Positions 8,777 to 18,610 of a stretch of DNA of 64,000 bases are shown in pieces (position 1 is the first letter of the stretch; each line of letters opens with the position of its first letter). The notes below the pieces were generated by a model, which saw nothing but the letters and a program-made list of their open reading frames with translations, did no database searches and had not been told where the DNA came from. The stretch lies in the NCBI RefSeq assembly GCF_035582795.1, contig NC_134367.1, positions 117,266,062-117,330,061 on the forward strand, written 5' to 3'. A program made the translations under genes and the position numbers. Source of the DNA: Mycteria americana (taxonomy: Eukaryota > Chordata > Aves > Ciconiiformes > Ciconiidae).

Positions 8777-8782
8777 TTTATT
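8777..8782 (-). terminator. Provirus poly(A) signal AATAAA in LTR
   Basis: TTTATT on the plus strand, AATAAA on the minus, in the R/U5 half of the LTR and repeated in every LTR. In the array, transcripts from one unit would meet this signal in the next LTR downstream. Confidence 0.5.
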
Positions 8783-8904
8783 AACTGGCAAATCCCACAG
8801 ATGGACAAACTTCACGACCTGACGAGTTTAACGAACGAACAAAGGCGATTTGGCAATGGAGCTATTTTGCGGGCTTCCCGATCCCAAACTTGCATATATA
8901 TATT

Positions 8905-8975
8905 GGAAAAGCAGAGGAAGAGAGAAGAGAAGCAAGAAAAGGAAAGAAGGAGAGAGGAGAAAAGAGAAAGAAAAA
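8905..8975 (+). other. Homopurine tract within LTR
   Basis: About 70 bases of A and G with only two C interruptions on the plus strand (pyrimidine-rich on the transcribed minus strand). It occurs in all eight LTRs. Such tracts can form triplex DNA or slow replication. No other function is evident. Confidence 0.7.
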
Positions 8976-9334
8976 GTATCACCACCCTTGGATCCCGCGA
9001 TGACGATGACACACGTGGCAATCCTCCGGTGGTGGGCGTGCGCGCGCTTCCCTGGGGGGGCCCAAGCCTTTTATTGGCTAATCCCCGCCTCCAGGTACGC
9101 CCTTTCAGGGCTTATATGGTTCTTGTTCTAGAAAGTTCTCAATCTTCTGCGCAGGCGCTGGGGGAGGGGGGTGGTTGTGAGGGGTCTCTGGGGCGGTTGC
9201 AAGCCCCTTTCTCAGATGACCGCTGTCCATACATGGTCAGGTTTGGCAGAACCTGGAACCGCGCATCCTCCGACGCGCTCTCCACATCCCGCTCTTGCTC
9301 TCCCCCACCCCATGCTCGCAGACCTGCTGTCGCC

Positions 9335-9342
9335 ATGCAAAT
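9335..9342 (-). promoter_or_regulatory. POU octamer ATTTGCAT in LTR U3
   Basis: Perfect octamer on the minus strand, about 54 bases into U3, present in all eight LTRs (last copy at 32625-32632). It binds POU-family factors such as OCT4-type proteins in pluripotent cells. That matches the early-embryo expression described for the ENS family, but binding here is inferred. Confidence 0.6.
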
Positions 9343-9359
9343 AGCGCCTCAAATCGCCA

Positions 9360-9417
9360 CAATGTTTGAGACATTAACCCTTTCAGTCTCTCACACCACC
9401 CCGTGTCTCAAACATTG
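9360..9417. repeat. 14-bp perfect inverted repeat across U3 edge and polypurine tract
   Basis: CAATGTTTGAGACA (9360-9373, in U3) and its exact complement TGTCTCAAACATTG (9404-9417, internal) enclose the LTR start and the polypurine tract (plus 9396-9403 CCACCCCG). Present at all seven internal-LTR 3' junctions. In unit 4 the spacer differs by one base. LTR 8 has no partner arm and also has GAGGCA in place of GAGACA. Confidence 0.85.
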
Positions 9418-9434
9418 TCTATACAGTCTTCGTT

Positions 9435-10025
9435 TCACATAGAGAAGATTGAGAAGACACAGTTCACGAAATCTTCAACAAGAGTTGGCAGAGGGTCTTT
9501 GATTTTGTCTTCCAGGGTGGTGATATGAACATGAGAACAGCAGGAGAAAAGAGAATGAAAGCAGAAGCAAGCAGATAAACAATAGCTATGCCAGTCATAA
9601 GGAACAGAAATCAGGGTTATTCCAATTTGAATTAACCATTTCCCCCACCCTGTGAGTCCCCAGGATTGTAGGAGGGAAGCGAACGAAGATCTGGGGGCAC
9701 GCCCGTCGAAACAGTCTTTCGGCTGGAGTGATCGAAGTACTGACGTTGTGAGTGTAGTAGTAGTAGAGTGCAGTAGCAGAGTGCAGTAGTACTGGAGTTG
9801 TGAGATGGACAATGTTATACAACATTCTCCATCACTTAAATTCAACATCGAGTTTTTTGGGGCTTCTGCCACTTCCCAGCACACTCGCCAGGGAGGGGCA
9901 GTGAAACTGAAAACACGAGATGGACATAAGGATGGGATGACTAATCCACATTTCAGACCAGCGTGATCTTTCAATGCTAAGCAGGAATAAAATTTCCCAT
10001 TAGAACATCCCCAAACTAGTCCCAA
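9435..10025 (-). pseudogene. Env anchor remnant, unit 1
   Basis: The 3' part of the internal region has an open frame of 196 codons. Within it, WGKWLIQIGITLIS (nt 9647-9606) looks like the pre-anchor segment of a retroviral Env. The following hydrophobic anchor (about 22 residues ending in a basic tail) is read only in the next frame (nt about 9600-9530), so a frameshift has broken the gene. Nothing of the surface subunit was seen. The upstream half of this frame is low in recognisable features. The region 10026-10352 holds a GT-rich trinucleotide run and no gene. Confidence 0.5.
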
Positions 10026-10352
10026 GGGGGCTGGGGATATTCTAATTTTACAGGTATGTCAGGTTTTGCAGTGAGCGGCAGGCTCTGCAAAGGGTAGTGT
10101 GTACAGGGTATGAGAACATATATCTGTGGGAAGGATAACCACAACAAATACACATGTCCCTTACTCTCTCCAAGAGCCAGGTTTTTTTGGGGGGGTCCCC
10201 AGGACCAGTGTTATAGTTAAGAACTTTTTCAAGTTATACATAATATTGGGTAATGCAACAAAAACCACCACCACCACCAACAAAATCTCAATCCTTGTTC
10301 GGTTGATTGGAGAAGGGTAACACATATCCCTTGGTCAGTTCTACTCCAGATT

Positions 10353-11837
10353 CTAGTAAACACATGAATTGGTTCCCACACAAGCTTCTAAGGAATATGC
10401 CTTCCACTCCCCCCCGTGTCCTCCTTTCCCGGGGGAGAGGAGGACCATTGTCCACATGAAAAATCGTAAATACATATTAGGACTATTATTGCAATATTGG
10501 CAGTATTCATCGAGGTCCGACATTCCTCCGACGAGATTGCTATGTTTTAGCAGGCAACGGTCTGGTTCTCCCCCTGCAAAAGAGAAAGAAAACTCGGTCC
10601 CCTTTCGGACCGGTTTTAAAAGCAAGGGATTATCAGGAGGTCTTCCGACAGGTAGGCCTTTTAAAAGCTGATTGTCTAATCCCGTTCTCCTAACCGCAGC
10701 TTTACCCCTTTGTTCCCCTCCGGAGATTCCCACATTGCAGCTATAACTGATCAGCTCCTGCGCAACCCCTCCCCAGGTGAGGGGGAATTCCGCCAAAGTG
10801 GACTGCGTTTGGCTTCTCCGGGGTGTTAGCATTTCTGTTAAACGCTCCTGAATTGGGAGCGCTGCCCTTAGGTGGTCCTGGATTTGTATGGCATGTAGCT
10901 TTAGGGGGTCAGGGAGGCCCTTTACCAGGGTTTTCATTCGACTGGGGTCGGCTTTTAGCAACATCGGGGAGGGCTGATGGGGTGTTAAGTGCCGGTCATG
11001 CAGGAGCTGGAGGCAGGCGGCTTTCTGCACGCTCTCGGTAATCTGATCCAGTCCCGGAGTGGGGATGGTCACCGGATCTCCCCGTTCCAAGGGGTCCAGC
11101 CCTCCAGCCCTTTGAGTGAGGGACCAGGGGGCTCGAGTGTCGGGGACGGTTAGAAACACGCCTGGACCCCAGTATCCATGCGCCTCCTCCTCAGAAAGTT
11201 TAATTCTGTCCTCCCCCGTGAGGGAGACCCTCCACACATATTCTGTCTCCGTTTCTCTAGGGAGCCTACTATATCCATCATGTAATTTCACCAATTCAGT
11301 TGCACTATAGGGTATTTCTTTTGTTATGATTTCTGGCGCGGTATCGGCACCCCCTTCATATTGGAATTCTGTTTTAGTAAGTGGGCGAAGTTGGGGAGCA
11401 GTTCTCTCATCATGTTGGCACTTTGCCCGTTCCATTTCCTCCCAGGGGTAGCGGCCAGCTACCCCTCTGTCAGCCAGCTCGCGTTCCTTGAAGAGACCGC
11501 AGCGCCCACATTCGCTCACCAAATCCTCCCTCCGCGCCTCCGCTAGCGCCCACCGCAATTCGCGCTCCCTGACAAAAGCGTCGCGCAACTGATTCTGCAA
11601 CCTAATTTCCGATCGCACCCATTTTTCCCGCTCAGCTTCCAGCTCCGCTTGCAAACTTTTACCCGAATCTTGGGACGATTCGCTCGCGTCTCGCTTAACC
11701 CATTCTACCGTGCACTTATATTTCTGCGCTGCCGTCAGCGCAGCTACCAAAACACCCAAAACAACAGCTTTTAACAACTCTAACAACAAAGGGGAGCAGT
11801 CCAGATCAGGCTGAACCCAGGAAGCCATGATCATCAT
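10353..11837 (-). CDS. ENS-1: ENS-1/ERNI-like gag-derived protein, unit 1
   Basis: 494 codons from ATG at 11837, with other in-frame ATGs at codons 2 and 4. The third gives 491 residues, close to the 490 recalled for chicken ENS-1/ERNI. Residues 17-37 are hydrophobic (LLLELLKAVVLGVLVAALTA) and may anchor the protein or act as a signal. Residues about 57-115 are a charged coiled coil (SLQAELEAEREKWVRSEIRL and on). From about 150 the chain looks gag-like: RPLTKTE, TETEYVWRVSLTG, GYWGPGVFLT, then ESVQKAACLQLLHDR and KGLPDP (capsid-like). The C-terminal 70 residues lack zinc knuckles and may read across a deletion. The ENS family is reported in early embryo and stem cells, and ERNI in neural induction. 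Driven presumably by the LTR at 11955. This copy has His322. The ORF is fully open. Confidence 0.72.
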   Translation of the reverse strand: MMIMASWVQPDLDCSPLLLELLKAVVLGVLVAALTAAQKYKCTVEWVKRDASESSQDSGKSLQAELEAEREKWVRSEIRLQNQLRDAFVRERELRWALAEARREDLVSECGRCGLFKERELADRGVAGRYPWEEMERAKCQHDERTAPQLRPLTKTEFQYEGGADTAPEIITKEIPYSATELVKLHDGYSRLPRETETEYVWRVSLTGEDRIKLSEEEAHGYWGPGVFLTVPDTRAPWSLTQRAGGLDPLERGDPVTIPTPGLDQITESVQKAACLQLLHDRHLTPHQPSPMLLKADPSRMKTLVKGLPDPLKLHAIQIQDHLRAALPIQERLTEMLTPRRSQTQSTLAEFPLTWGGVAQELISYSCNVGISGGEQRGKAAVRRTGLDNQLLKGLPVGRPPDNPLLLKPVRKGTEFSFSFAGGEPDRCLLKHSNLVGGMSDLDEYCQYCNNSPNMYLRFFMWTMVLLSPGKGGHGGEWKAYSLEACVGTNSCVY

Positions 11838-11930
11838 CTGCCGGAGGACTCGGACTCAGCCGATTCACGTCCTCCCTTCTCGACTCAATCGATATCCCCT
11901 CCCTGTTCCTCTCACTGATCAAGTCAGGGA

Positions 11931-11948
11931 ATCCCACTTCTGACACCA
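11931..11948 (-). other. Provirus primer binding site, tRNA-Leu type (unit 1)
   Basis: On the minus strand TGGTGTCAGAAGTGGGAT starts six bases after the LTR end. It matches the usual tRNA-Leu primer site. Other copies: 15259-15276, 18587-18604, 21912-21929, 25237-25254, 28565-28582, 31893-31910. The leader between here and the ORF is about 93 bases. Confidence 0.85.
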
Positions 11949-11954
11949 AATTAA

Positions 11955-12723
11955 TGTCTCGTCCCACTCGGTGGGTTGCGAGATGAGTGAATCTTTTCGA
12001 TTCCCCGACTGTTTGAGTACCGACAAAAGCCGATCTCTGCTCGGCAGAGCCGCGTGGTCGGCAGAGTCACGACAATGACCCAGAGGAACAGTCTGGCCAG
12101 CAACTTTATTAACTGGCAAATCCCACAGATGGACAAACTTCACGACCTGACGAGTTTAACGAACGAACAAAGGCGATTTGGCAATGGAGCTATTTTGCGG
12201 GCTTCCCGATCCCAAACTTGCATATATATATTGGAAAAGCAGAGGAAGAGAGAAGAGAAGCAAGAAAAGGAAAGAAGGAGAGAGGAGAAAAGAGAAAGAA
12301 AAAGTATCACCACCCTTGGATCCCGCGATGACGATGACACACGTGGCAATCCTCCGGTGGTGGGCGTGCGCGCGCTTCCCTGGGGGGGCCCAAGCCTTTT
12401 ATTGGCTAATCCCCGCCTCCAGGTACGCCCTTTCAGGGCTTATATGGTTCTTGTTCTAGAAAGTTCTCAATCTTCTGCGCAGGCGCTGGGGGAGGGGGGT
12501 GGTTGTGAGGGGTCTCTGGGGCGGTTGCAAGCCCCTTTCTCAGATGACCGCTGTCCATACATGGTCAGGTTTGGCAGAACCTGGAACCGCGCATCCTCCG
12601 ACGCGCTCTCCACATCCCGCTCTTGCTCTCCCCCACCCCATGCTCGCAGACCTGCTGTCGCCATGCAAATAGCGCCTCAAATCGCCACAATGTTTGAGAC
12701 ATTAACCCTTTCAGTCTCTCACA
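11955..12723 (-). repeat. Provirus LTR 2
   Basis: 769 bp, shared between unit 1 (as its 5' LTR) and unit 2 (as its 3' LTR). Same elements as LTR 1. I saw no private change. Confidence 0.9.
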
Positions 12724-12762
12724 CCACCCCGTGTCTCAAACATTGTCTATACAGTCTTCGTT

Positions 12763-13353
12763 TCACATAGAGAAGATTGAGAAGACACAGTTCACGAAAT
12801 CTTCAACAAGAGTTGGCAGAGGGTCTTTGATTTTGTCTTCCAGGGTGGTGATATGAACATGAGAACAGCAGGAGAAAAGAGAATGAAAGCAGAAGCAAGC
12901 AGATAAACAATAGCTATGCCAGTCATAAGGAACAGAAATCAGGGTTATTCCAATTTGAATTAACCATTTCCCCCACCCTGTGAGTCCCCAGGATTGTAGG
13001 AGGGAAGCGAACGAAGATCTGGGGGCACGCCCGTCGAAACAGTCTTTCGGCTGGAGTGATCGAAGTACTGACGTTGTGAGTGTAGTAGTAGTAGAGTGCA
13101 GTAGCAGAGTGCAGTAGTACTGGAGTTGTGAGATGGACAATGTTATACAACATTCTCCATCACTTAAATTCAACATCGAGTTTTTTGGGGCTTCTGCCAC
13201 TTCCCAGCACACTCGCCAGGGAGGGGCAGTGAAACTGAAAACACGAGATGGACATAAGGATGGGATGACTAATCCACATTTCAGACCAGCGTGATCTTTC
13301 AATGCTAAGCAGGAATAAAATTTCCCATTAGAACATCCCCAAACTAGTCCCAA
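12763..13353 (-). pseudogene. Env anchor remnant, unit 2
   Basis: Copy of the unit 1 remnant without visible change, with the same frameshift before the hydrophobic segment. Confidence 0.5.
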
Positions 13354-13680
13354 GGGGGCTGGGGATATTCTAATTTTACAGGTATGTCAGGTTTTGCAGT
13401 GAGCGGCAGGCTCTGCAAAGGGTAGTGTGTACAGGGTATGAGAACATATATCTGTGGGAAGGATAACCACAACAAATACACATGTCCCTTACTCTCTCCA
13501 AGAGCCAGGTTTTTTTGGGGGGGTCCCCAGGACCAGTGTTATAGTTAAGAACTTTTTCAAGTTATACATAATATTGGGTAATGCAACAAAAACCACCACC
13601 ACCACCAACAAAATCTCAATCCTTGTTCGGTTGATTGGAGAAGGGTAACACATATCCCTTGGTCAGTTCTACTCCAGATT

Positions 13681-15165
13681 CTAGTAAACACATGAATTGG
13701 TTCCCACACAAGCTTCTAAGGAATATGCCTTCCACTCCCCCCCGTGTCCTCCTTTCCCGGGGGAGAGGAGGACCATTGTCCACATGAAAAATCGTAAATA
13801 CATATTAGGACTATTATTGCAATATTGGCAGTATTCATCGAGGTCCGACATTCCTCCGACGAGATTGCTATGTTTTAGCAGGCAACGGTCTGGTTCTCCC
13901 CCTGCAAAAGAGAAAGAAAACTCGGTCCCCTTTCGGACCGGTTTTAAAAGCAAGGGATTATCAGGAGGTCTTCCGACAGGTAGGCCTTTTAAAAGCTGAT
14001 TGTCTAATCCCGTTCTCCTAACCGCAGCTTTACCCCTTTGTTCCCCTCCGGAGATTCCCACATTGCAGCTATAACTGATCAGCTCCTGCGCAACCCCTCC
14101 CCAGGTGAGGGGGAATTCCGCCAAAGTGGACTGCGTTTGGCTTCTCCGGGGTGTTAGCATTTCTGTTAAACGCTCCTGAATTGGGAGCGCTGCCCTTAGG
14201 TGGTCCTGGATTTGTATGGCATGTAGCTTTAGGGGGTCAGGGAGGCCCTTTACCAGGGTTTTCATTCGACTGGGGTCGGCTTTTAGCAACATCGGGGAGG
14301 GCTGATGGGGTGTTAAGTGCCGGTCATGCAGGAGCTGGAGGCAGGCGGCTTTCTGCACGCTCTCGGTAATCTGATCCAGTCCCGGAGTGGGGATGGTCAC
14401 CGGATCTCCCCGTTCCAAGGGGTCCAGCCCTCCAGCCCTTTGAGTGAGGGACCAGGGGGCTCGAGTGTCGGGGACGGTTAGAAACACGCCTGGACCCCAG
14501 TATCCATGCGCCTCCTCCTCAGAAAGTTTAATTCTGTCCTCCCCCGTGAGGGAGACCCTCCACACATATTCTGTCTCCGTTTCTCTAGGGAGCCTACTAT
14601 ATCCATCATGTAATTTCACCAATTCAGTTGCACTATAGGGTATTTCTTTTGTTATGATTTCTGGCGCGGTATCGGCACCCCCTTCATATTGGAATTCTGT
14701 TTTAGTAAGTGGGCGAAGTTGGGGAGCAGTTCTCTCATCATGTTGGCACTTTGCCCGTTCCATTTCCTCCCAGGGGTAGCGGCCAGCTACCCCTCTGTCA
14801 GCCAGCTCGCGTTCCTTGAAGAGACCGCAGCGCCCACATTCGCTCACCAAATCCTCCCTCCGCGCCTCCGCTAGCGCCCACCGCAATTCGCGCTCCCTGA
14901 CAAAAGCGTCGCGCAACTGATTCTGCAACCTAATTTCCGATCGCACCCATTTTTCCCGCTCAGCTTCCAGCTCCGCTTGCAAACTTTTACCCGAATCTTG
15001 GGACGATTCGCTCGCGTCTCGCTTAACCCATTCTACCGTGCACTTATATTTCTGCGCTGCCGTCAGCGCAGCTACCAAAACACCCAAAACAACAGCTTTT
15101 AACAACTCTAACAACAAAGGGGAGCAGTCCAGATCAGGCTGAACCCAGGAAGCCATGATCATCAT
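13681..15165 (-). CDS. ENS-1: ENS-1/ERNI-like protein, unit 2
   Basis: Intact 494-codon copy with the same protein as unit 1, including His322. Units 1 and 2 also share the silent-strand marker CTTAGGTGG (units 3-7 have CTTAGGCGG), which is the codon change behind His/Arg322. Confidence 0.72.
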   Translation of the reverse strand: MMIMASWVQPDLDCSPLLLELLKAVVLGVLVAALTAAQKYKCTVEWVKRDASESSQDSGKSLQAELEAEREKWVRSEIRLQNQLRDAFVRERELRWALAEARREDLVSECGRCGLFKERELADRGVAGRYPWEEMERAKCQHDERTAPQLRPLTKTEFQYEGGADTAPEIITKEIPYSATELVKLHDGYSRLPRETETEYVWRVSLTGEDRIKLSEEEAHGYWGPGVFLTVPDTRAPWSLTQRAGGLDPLERGDPVTIPTPGLDQITESVQKAACLQLLHDRHLTPHQPSPMLLKADPSRMKTLVKGLPDPLKLHAIQIQDHLRAALPIQERLTEMLTPRRSQTQSTLAEFPLTWGGVAQELISYSCNVGISGGEQRGKAAVRRTGLDNQLLKGLPVGRPPDNPLLLKPVRKGTEFSFSFAGGEPDRCLLKHSNLVGGMSDLDEYCQYCNNSPNMYLRFFMWTMVLLSPGKGGHGGEWKAYSLEACVGTNSCVY

Positions 15166-15282
15166 CTGCCGGAGGACTCGGACTCAGCCGATTCACGTCC
15201 TCCCTTCTCGACTCAATCGATATCCCCTCCCTGTTCCTCTCACTGATCAAGTCAGGGAATCCCACTTCTGACACCAAATTAA

Positions 15283-16051
15283 TGTCTCGTCCCACTCGGT
15301 GGGTTGCGAGATGAGTGAATCTTTTCGATTCCCCGACTGTTTGAGTACCGACAAAAGCCGATCTCTGCTCGGCAGAGCCGCGTGGTCGGCAGAGTCACGA
15401 CAATGACCCAGAGGAACAGTCTGGCCAGCAACTTTATTAACTGGCAAATCCCACAGATGGACAAACTTCACGACCTGACGAGTTTAACGAACGAACAAAG
15501 GCGATTTGGCAATGGAGCTATTTTGCGGGCTTCCCGATCCCAAACTTGCATATATATATTGGAAAAGCAGAGGAAGAGAGAAGAGAAGCAAGAAAAGGAA
15601 AGAAGGAGAGAGGAGAAAAGAGAAAGAAAAAGTATCACCACCCTTGGATCCCGCGATGACGATGACACACGTGGCAATCCTCCGGTGGTGGGCGTGCGCG
15701 CGCTTCCCTGGGGGGGCCCAAGCCTTTTATTGGCTAATCCCCGCCTCCAGGTACGCCCTTTCAGGGCTTATATGGTTCTTGTTCTAGAAAGTTCTCAATC
15801 TTCTGCGCAGGCGCTGGGGGAGGGGGGTGGTTGTGAGGGGTCTCTGGGGCGGTTGCAAGCCCCTTTCTCAGATGACCGCTGTCCATACATGGTCAGGTTT
15901 GGCAGAACCTGGAACCGCGCATCCTCCGACGCGCTCTCCACATCCCGCTCTTGCTCTCCCCCACCCCATGCTCGCAGACCTGCTGTCGCCATGCAAATAG
16001 CGCCTCAAATCGCCACAATGTTTGAGACATTAACCCTTTCAGTCTCTCACA
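15283..16051 (-). repeat. Provirus LTR 3
   Basis: 769 bp. No private change seen relative to LTR 1. Confidence 0.9.
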
Positions 16052-16090
16052 CCACCCCGTGTCTCAAACATTGTCTATACAGTCTTCGTT

Positions 16091-16681
16091 TCACATAGAG
16101 AAGATTGAGAAGACACAGTTCACGAAATCTTCAACAAGAGTTGGCAGAGGGTCTTTGATTTTGTCTTCCAGGGTGGTGATATGAACATGAGAACAGCAGG
16201 AGAAAAGAGAATGAAAGCAGAAGCAAGCAGATAAACAATAGCTATGCCAGTCATAAGGAACAGAAATCAGGGTTATTCCAATTTGAATTAACCATTTCCC
16301 CCACCCTGTGAGTCCCCAGGATTGTAGGAGGGAAGCGAACGAAGATCTGGGGGCACGCCCGTCGAAACAGTCTTTCGGCTGGAGTGATCGAAGTACTGAC
16401 GTTGTGAGTGTAGTAGTAGTAGAGTGCAGTAGCAGAGTGCAGTAGTACTGGAGTTGTGAGATGGACAATGTTATACAACATTCTCCATCACTTAAATTCA
16501 ACATCGAGTTTTTTGGGGCTTCTGCCACTTCCCAGCACACTCGCCAGGGAGGGGCAGTGAAACTGAAAACACGAGATGGACATAAGGATGGGATGACTAA
16601 TCCACATTTCAGACCAGCGTGATCTTTCAATGCTAAGCAGGAATAAAATTTCCCATTAGAACATCCCCAAACTAGTCCCAA
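16091..16681 (-). pseudogene. Env anchor remnant, unit 3
   Basis: As in unit 1, with the TTG triplet near 16402 retained that units 4 and 5 lack. Confidence 0.5.
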
Positions 16682-17008
16682 GGGGGCTGGGGATATTCTA
16701 ATTTTACAGGTATGTCAGGTTTTGCAGTGAGCGGCAGGCTCTGCAAAGGGTAGTGTGTACAGGGTATGAGAACATATATCTGTGGGAAGGATAACCACAA
16801 CAAATACACATGTCCCTTACTCTCTCCAAGAGCCAGGTTTTTTTGGGGGGGTCCCCAGGACCAGTGTTATAGTTAAGAACTTTTTCAAGTTATACATAAT
16901 ATTGGGTAATGCAACAAAAACCACCACCACCACCAACAAAATCTCAATCCTTGTTCGGTTGATTGGAGAAGGGTAACACATATCCCTTGGTCAGTTCTAC
17001 TCCAGATT

Positions 17009-18493
17009 CTAGTAAACACATGAATTGGTTCCCACACAAGCTTCTAAGGAATATGCCTTCCACTCCCCCCCGTGTCCTCCTTTCCCGGGGGAGAGGAGGA
17101 CCATTGTCCACATGAAAAATCGTAAATACATATTAGGACTATTATTGCAATATTGGCAGTATTCATCGAGGTCCGACATTCCTCCGACGAGATTGCTATG
17201 TTTTAGCAGGCAACGGTCTGGTTCTCCCCCTGCAAAAGAGAAAGAAAACTCGGTCCCCTTTCGGACCGGTTTTAAAAGCAAGGGATTATCAGGAGGTCTT
17301 CCGACAGGTAGGCCTTTTAAAAGCTGATTGTCTAATCCCGTTCTCCTAACCGCAGCTTTACCCCTTTGTTCCCCTCCGGAGATTCCCACATTGCAGCTAT
17401 AACTGATCAGCTCCTGCGCAACCCCTCCCCAGGTGAGGGGGAATTCCGCCAAAGTGGACTGCGTTTGGCTTCTCCGGGGTGTTAGCATTTCTGTTAAACG
17501 CTCCTGAATTGGGAGCGCTGCCCTTAGGCGGTCCTGGATTTGTATGGCATGTAGCTTTAGGGGGTCAGGGAGGCCCTTTACCAGGGTTTTCATTCGACTG
17601 GGGTCGGCTTTTAGCAACATCGGGGAGGGCTGATGGGGTGTTAAGTGCCGGTCATGCAGGAGCTGGAGGCAGGCGGCTTTCTGCACGCTCTCGGTAATCT
17701 GATCCAGTCCCGGAGTGGGGATGGTCACCGGATCTCCCCGTTCCAAGGGGTCCAGCCCTCCAGCCCTTTGAGTGAGGGACCAGGGGGCTCGAGTGTCGGG
17801 GACGGTTAGAAACACGCCTGGACCCCAGTATCCATGCGCCTCCTCCTCAGAAAGTTTAATTCTGTCCTCCCCCGTGAGGGAGACCCTCCACACATATTCT
17901 GTCTCCGTTTCTCTAGGGAGCCTACTATATCCATCATGTAATTTCACCAATTCAGTTGCACTATAGGGTATTTCTTTTGTTATGATTTCTGGCGCGGTAT
18001 CGGCACCCCCTTCATATTGGAATTCTGTTTTAGTAAGTGGGCGAAGTTGGGGAGCAGTTCTCTCATCATGTTGGCACTTTGCCCGTTCCATTTCCTCCCA
18101 GGGGTAGCGGCCAGCTACCCCTCTGTCAGCCAGCTCGCGTTCCTTGAAGAGACCGCAGCGCCCACATTCGCTCACCAAATCCTCCCTCCGCGCCTCCGCT
18201 AGCGCCCACCGCAATTCGCGCTCCCTGACAAAAGCGTCGCGCAACTGATTCTGCAACCTAATTTCCGATCGCACCCATTTTTCCCGCTCAGCTTCCAGCT
18301 CCGCTTGCAAACTTTTACCCGAATCTTGGGACGATTCGCTCGCGTCTCGCTTAACCCATTCTACCGTGCACTTATATTTCTGCGCTGCCGTCAGCGCAGC
18401 TACCAAAACACCCAAAACAACAGCTTTTAACAACTCTAACAACAAAGGGGAGCAGTCCAGATCAGGCTGAACCCAGGAAGCCATGATCATCAT
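17009..18493 (-). CDS. ENS-1: ENS-1/ERNI-like protein, unit 3
   Basis: Intact 494-codon copy with Arg322, the form shared by units 3-7. Confidence 0.72.
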   Translation of the reverse strand: MMIMASWVQPDLDCSPLLLELLKAVVLGVLVAALTAAQKYKCTVEWVKRDASESSQDSGKSLQAELEAEREKWVRSEIRLQNQLRDAFVRERELRWALAEARREDLVSECGRCGLFKERELADRGVAGRYPWEEMERAKCQHDERTAPQLRPLTKTEFQYEGGADTAPEIITKEIPYSATELVKLHDGYSRLPRETETEYVWRVSLTGEDRIKLSEEEAHGYWGPGVFLTVPDTRAPWSLTQRAGGLDPLERGDPVTIPTPGLDQITESVQKAACLQLLHDRHLTPHQPSPMLLKADPSRMKTLVKGLPDPLKLHAIQIQDRLRAALPIQERLTEMLTPRRSQTQSTLAEFPLTWGGVAQELISYSCNVGISGGEQRGKAAVRRTGLDNQLLKGLPVGRPPDNPLLLKPVRKGTEFSFSFAGGEPDRCLLKHSNLVGGMSDLDEYCQYCNNSPNMYLRFFMWTMVLLSPGKGGHGGEWKAYSLEACVGTNSCVY

Positions 18494-18610
18494 CTGCCGG
18501 AGGACTCGGACTCAGCCGATTCACGTCCTCCCTTCTCGACTCAATCGATATCCCCTCCCTGTTCCTCTCACTGATCAAGTCAGGGAATCCCACTTCTGAC
18601 ACCAAATTAA

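Larger units (their letters stand above)
8627..9395 (-). repeat. Provirus LTR 1 (outermost 3' LTR)
   Basis: 769 bp. On the minus strand it begins TGTGAGAGACTG and ends GGGACGAGACA. It holds, in minus-strand order: octamer ATTTGCAT (9342-9335), an NRF1-like TGCGCAGGCGC on the plus strand near 9157, a TATA-like ATATAAG (9117-9111), CCAATAAAA (about 9077), E-box CACGTG (9012-9017), a pyrimidine-rich tract of about 70 bases (8975-8905), a second TATA-like run (8904-8892) and AATAAA (8782-8777). The spacing of the second TATA to AATAAA (about 115 bp) suits a U3-R boundary near 8870, but the first TATA is an alternative. This is the downstream LTR of the last unit and would supply its poly(A) site. 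Confidence 0.92.

Noticed and set aside
8726..9442. 238-codon plus-strand frame in each LTR (256 codons in LTR 8)
   Set aside because: It is antisense to the provirus, crosses promoter-like and homopurine sequence, and its conservation only reflects copying of the LTR. The last copy simply reads on into the satellite.
9595..9825. 76-codon minus-strand frame overlapping the env remnant
   Set aside because: Alternate-frame reading of the same segment; only the hydrophobic part in the shifted frame looks derived from Env.
10126..11546. Plus-strand frames of 61-100 codons in each internal region
   Set aside because: They lie opposite the 494-codon ORF or in non-coding 3' sequence and show no protein-like features.
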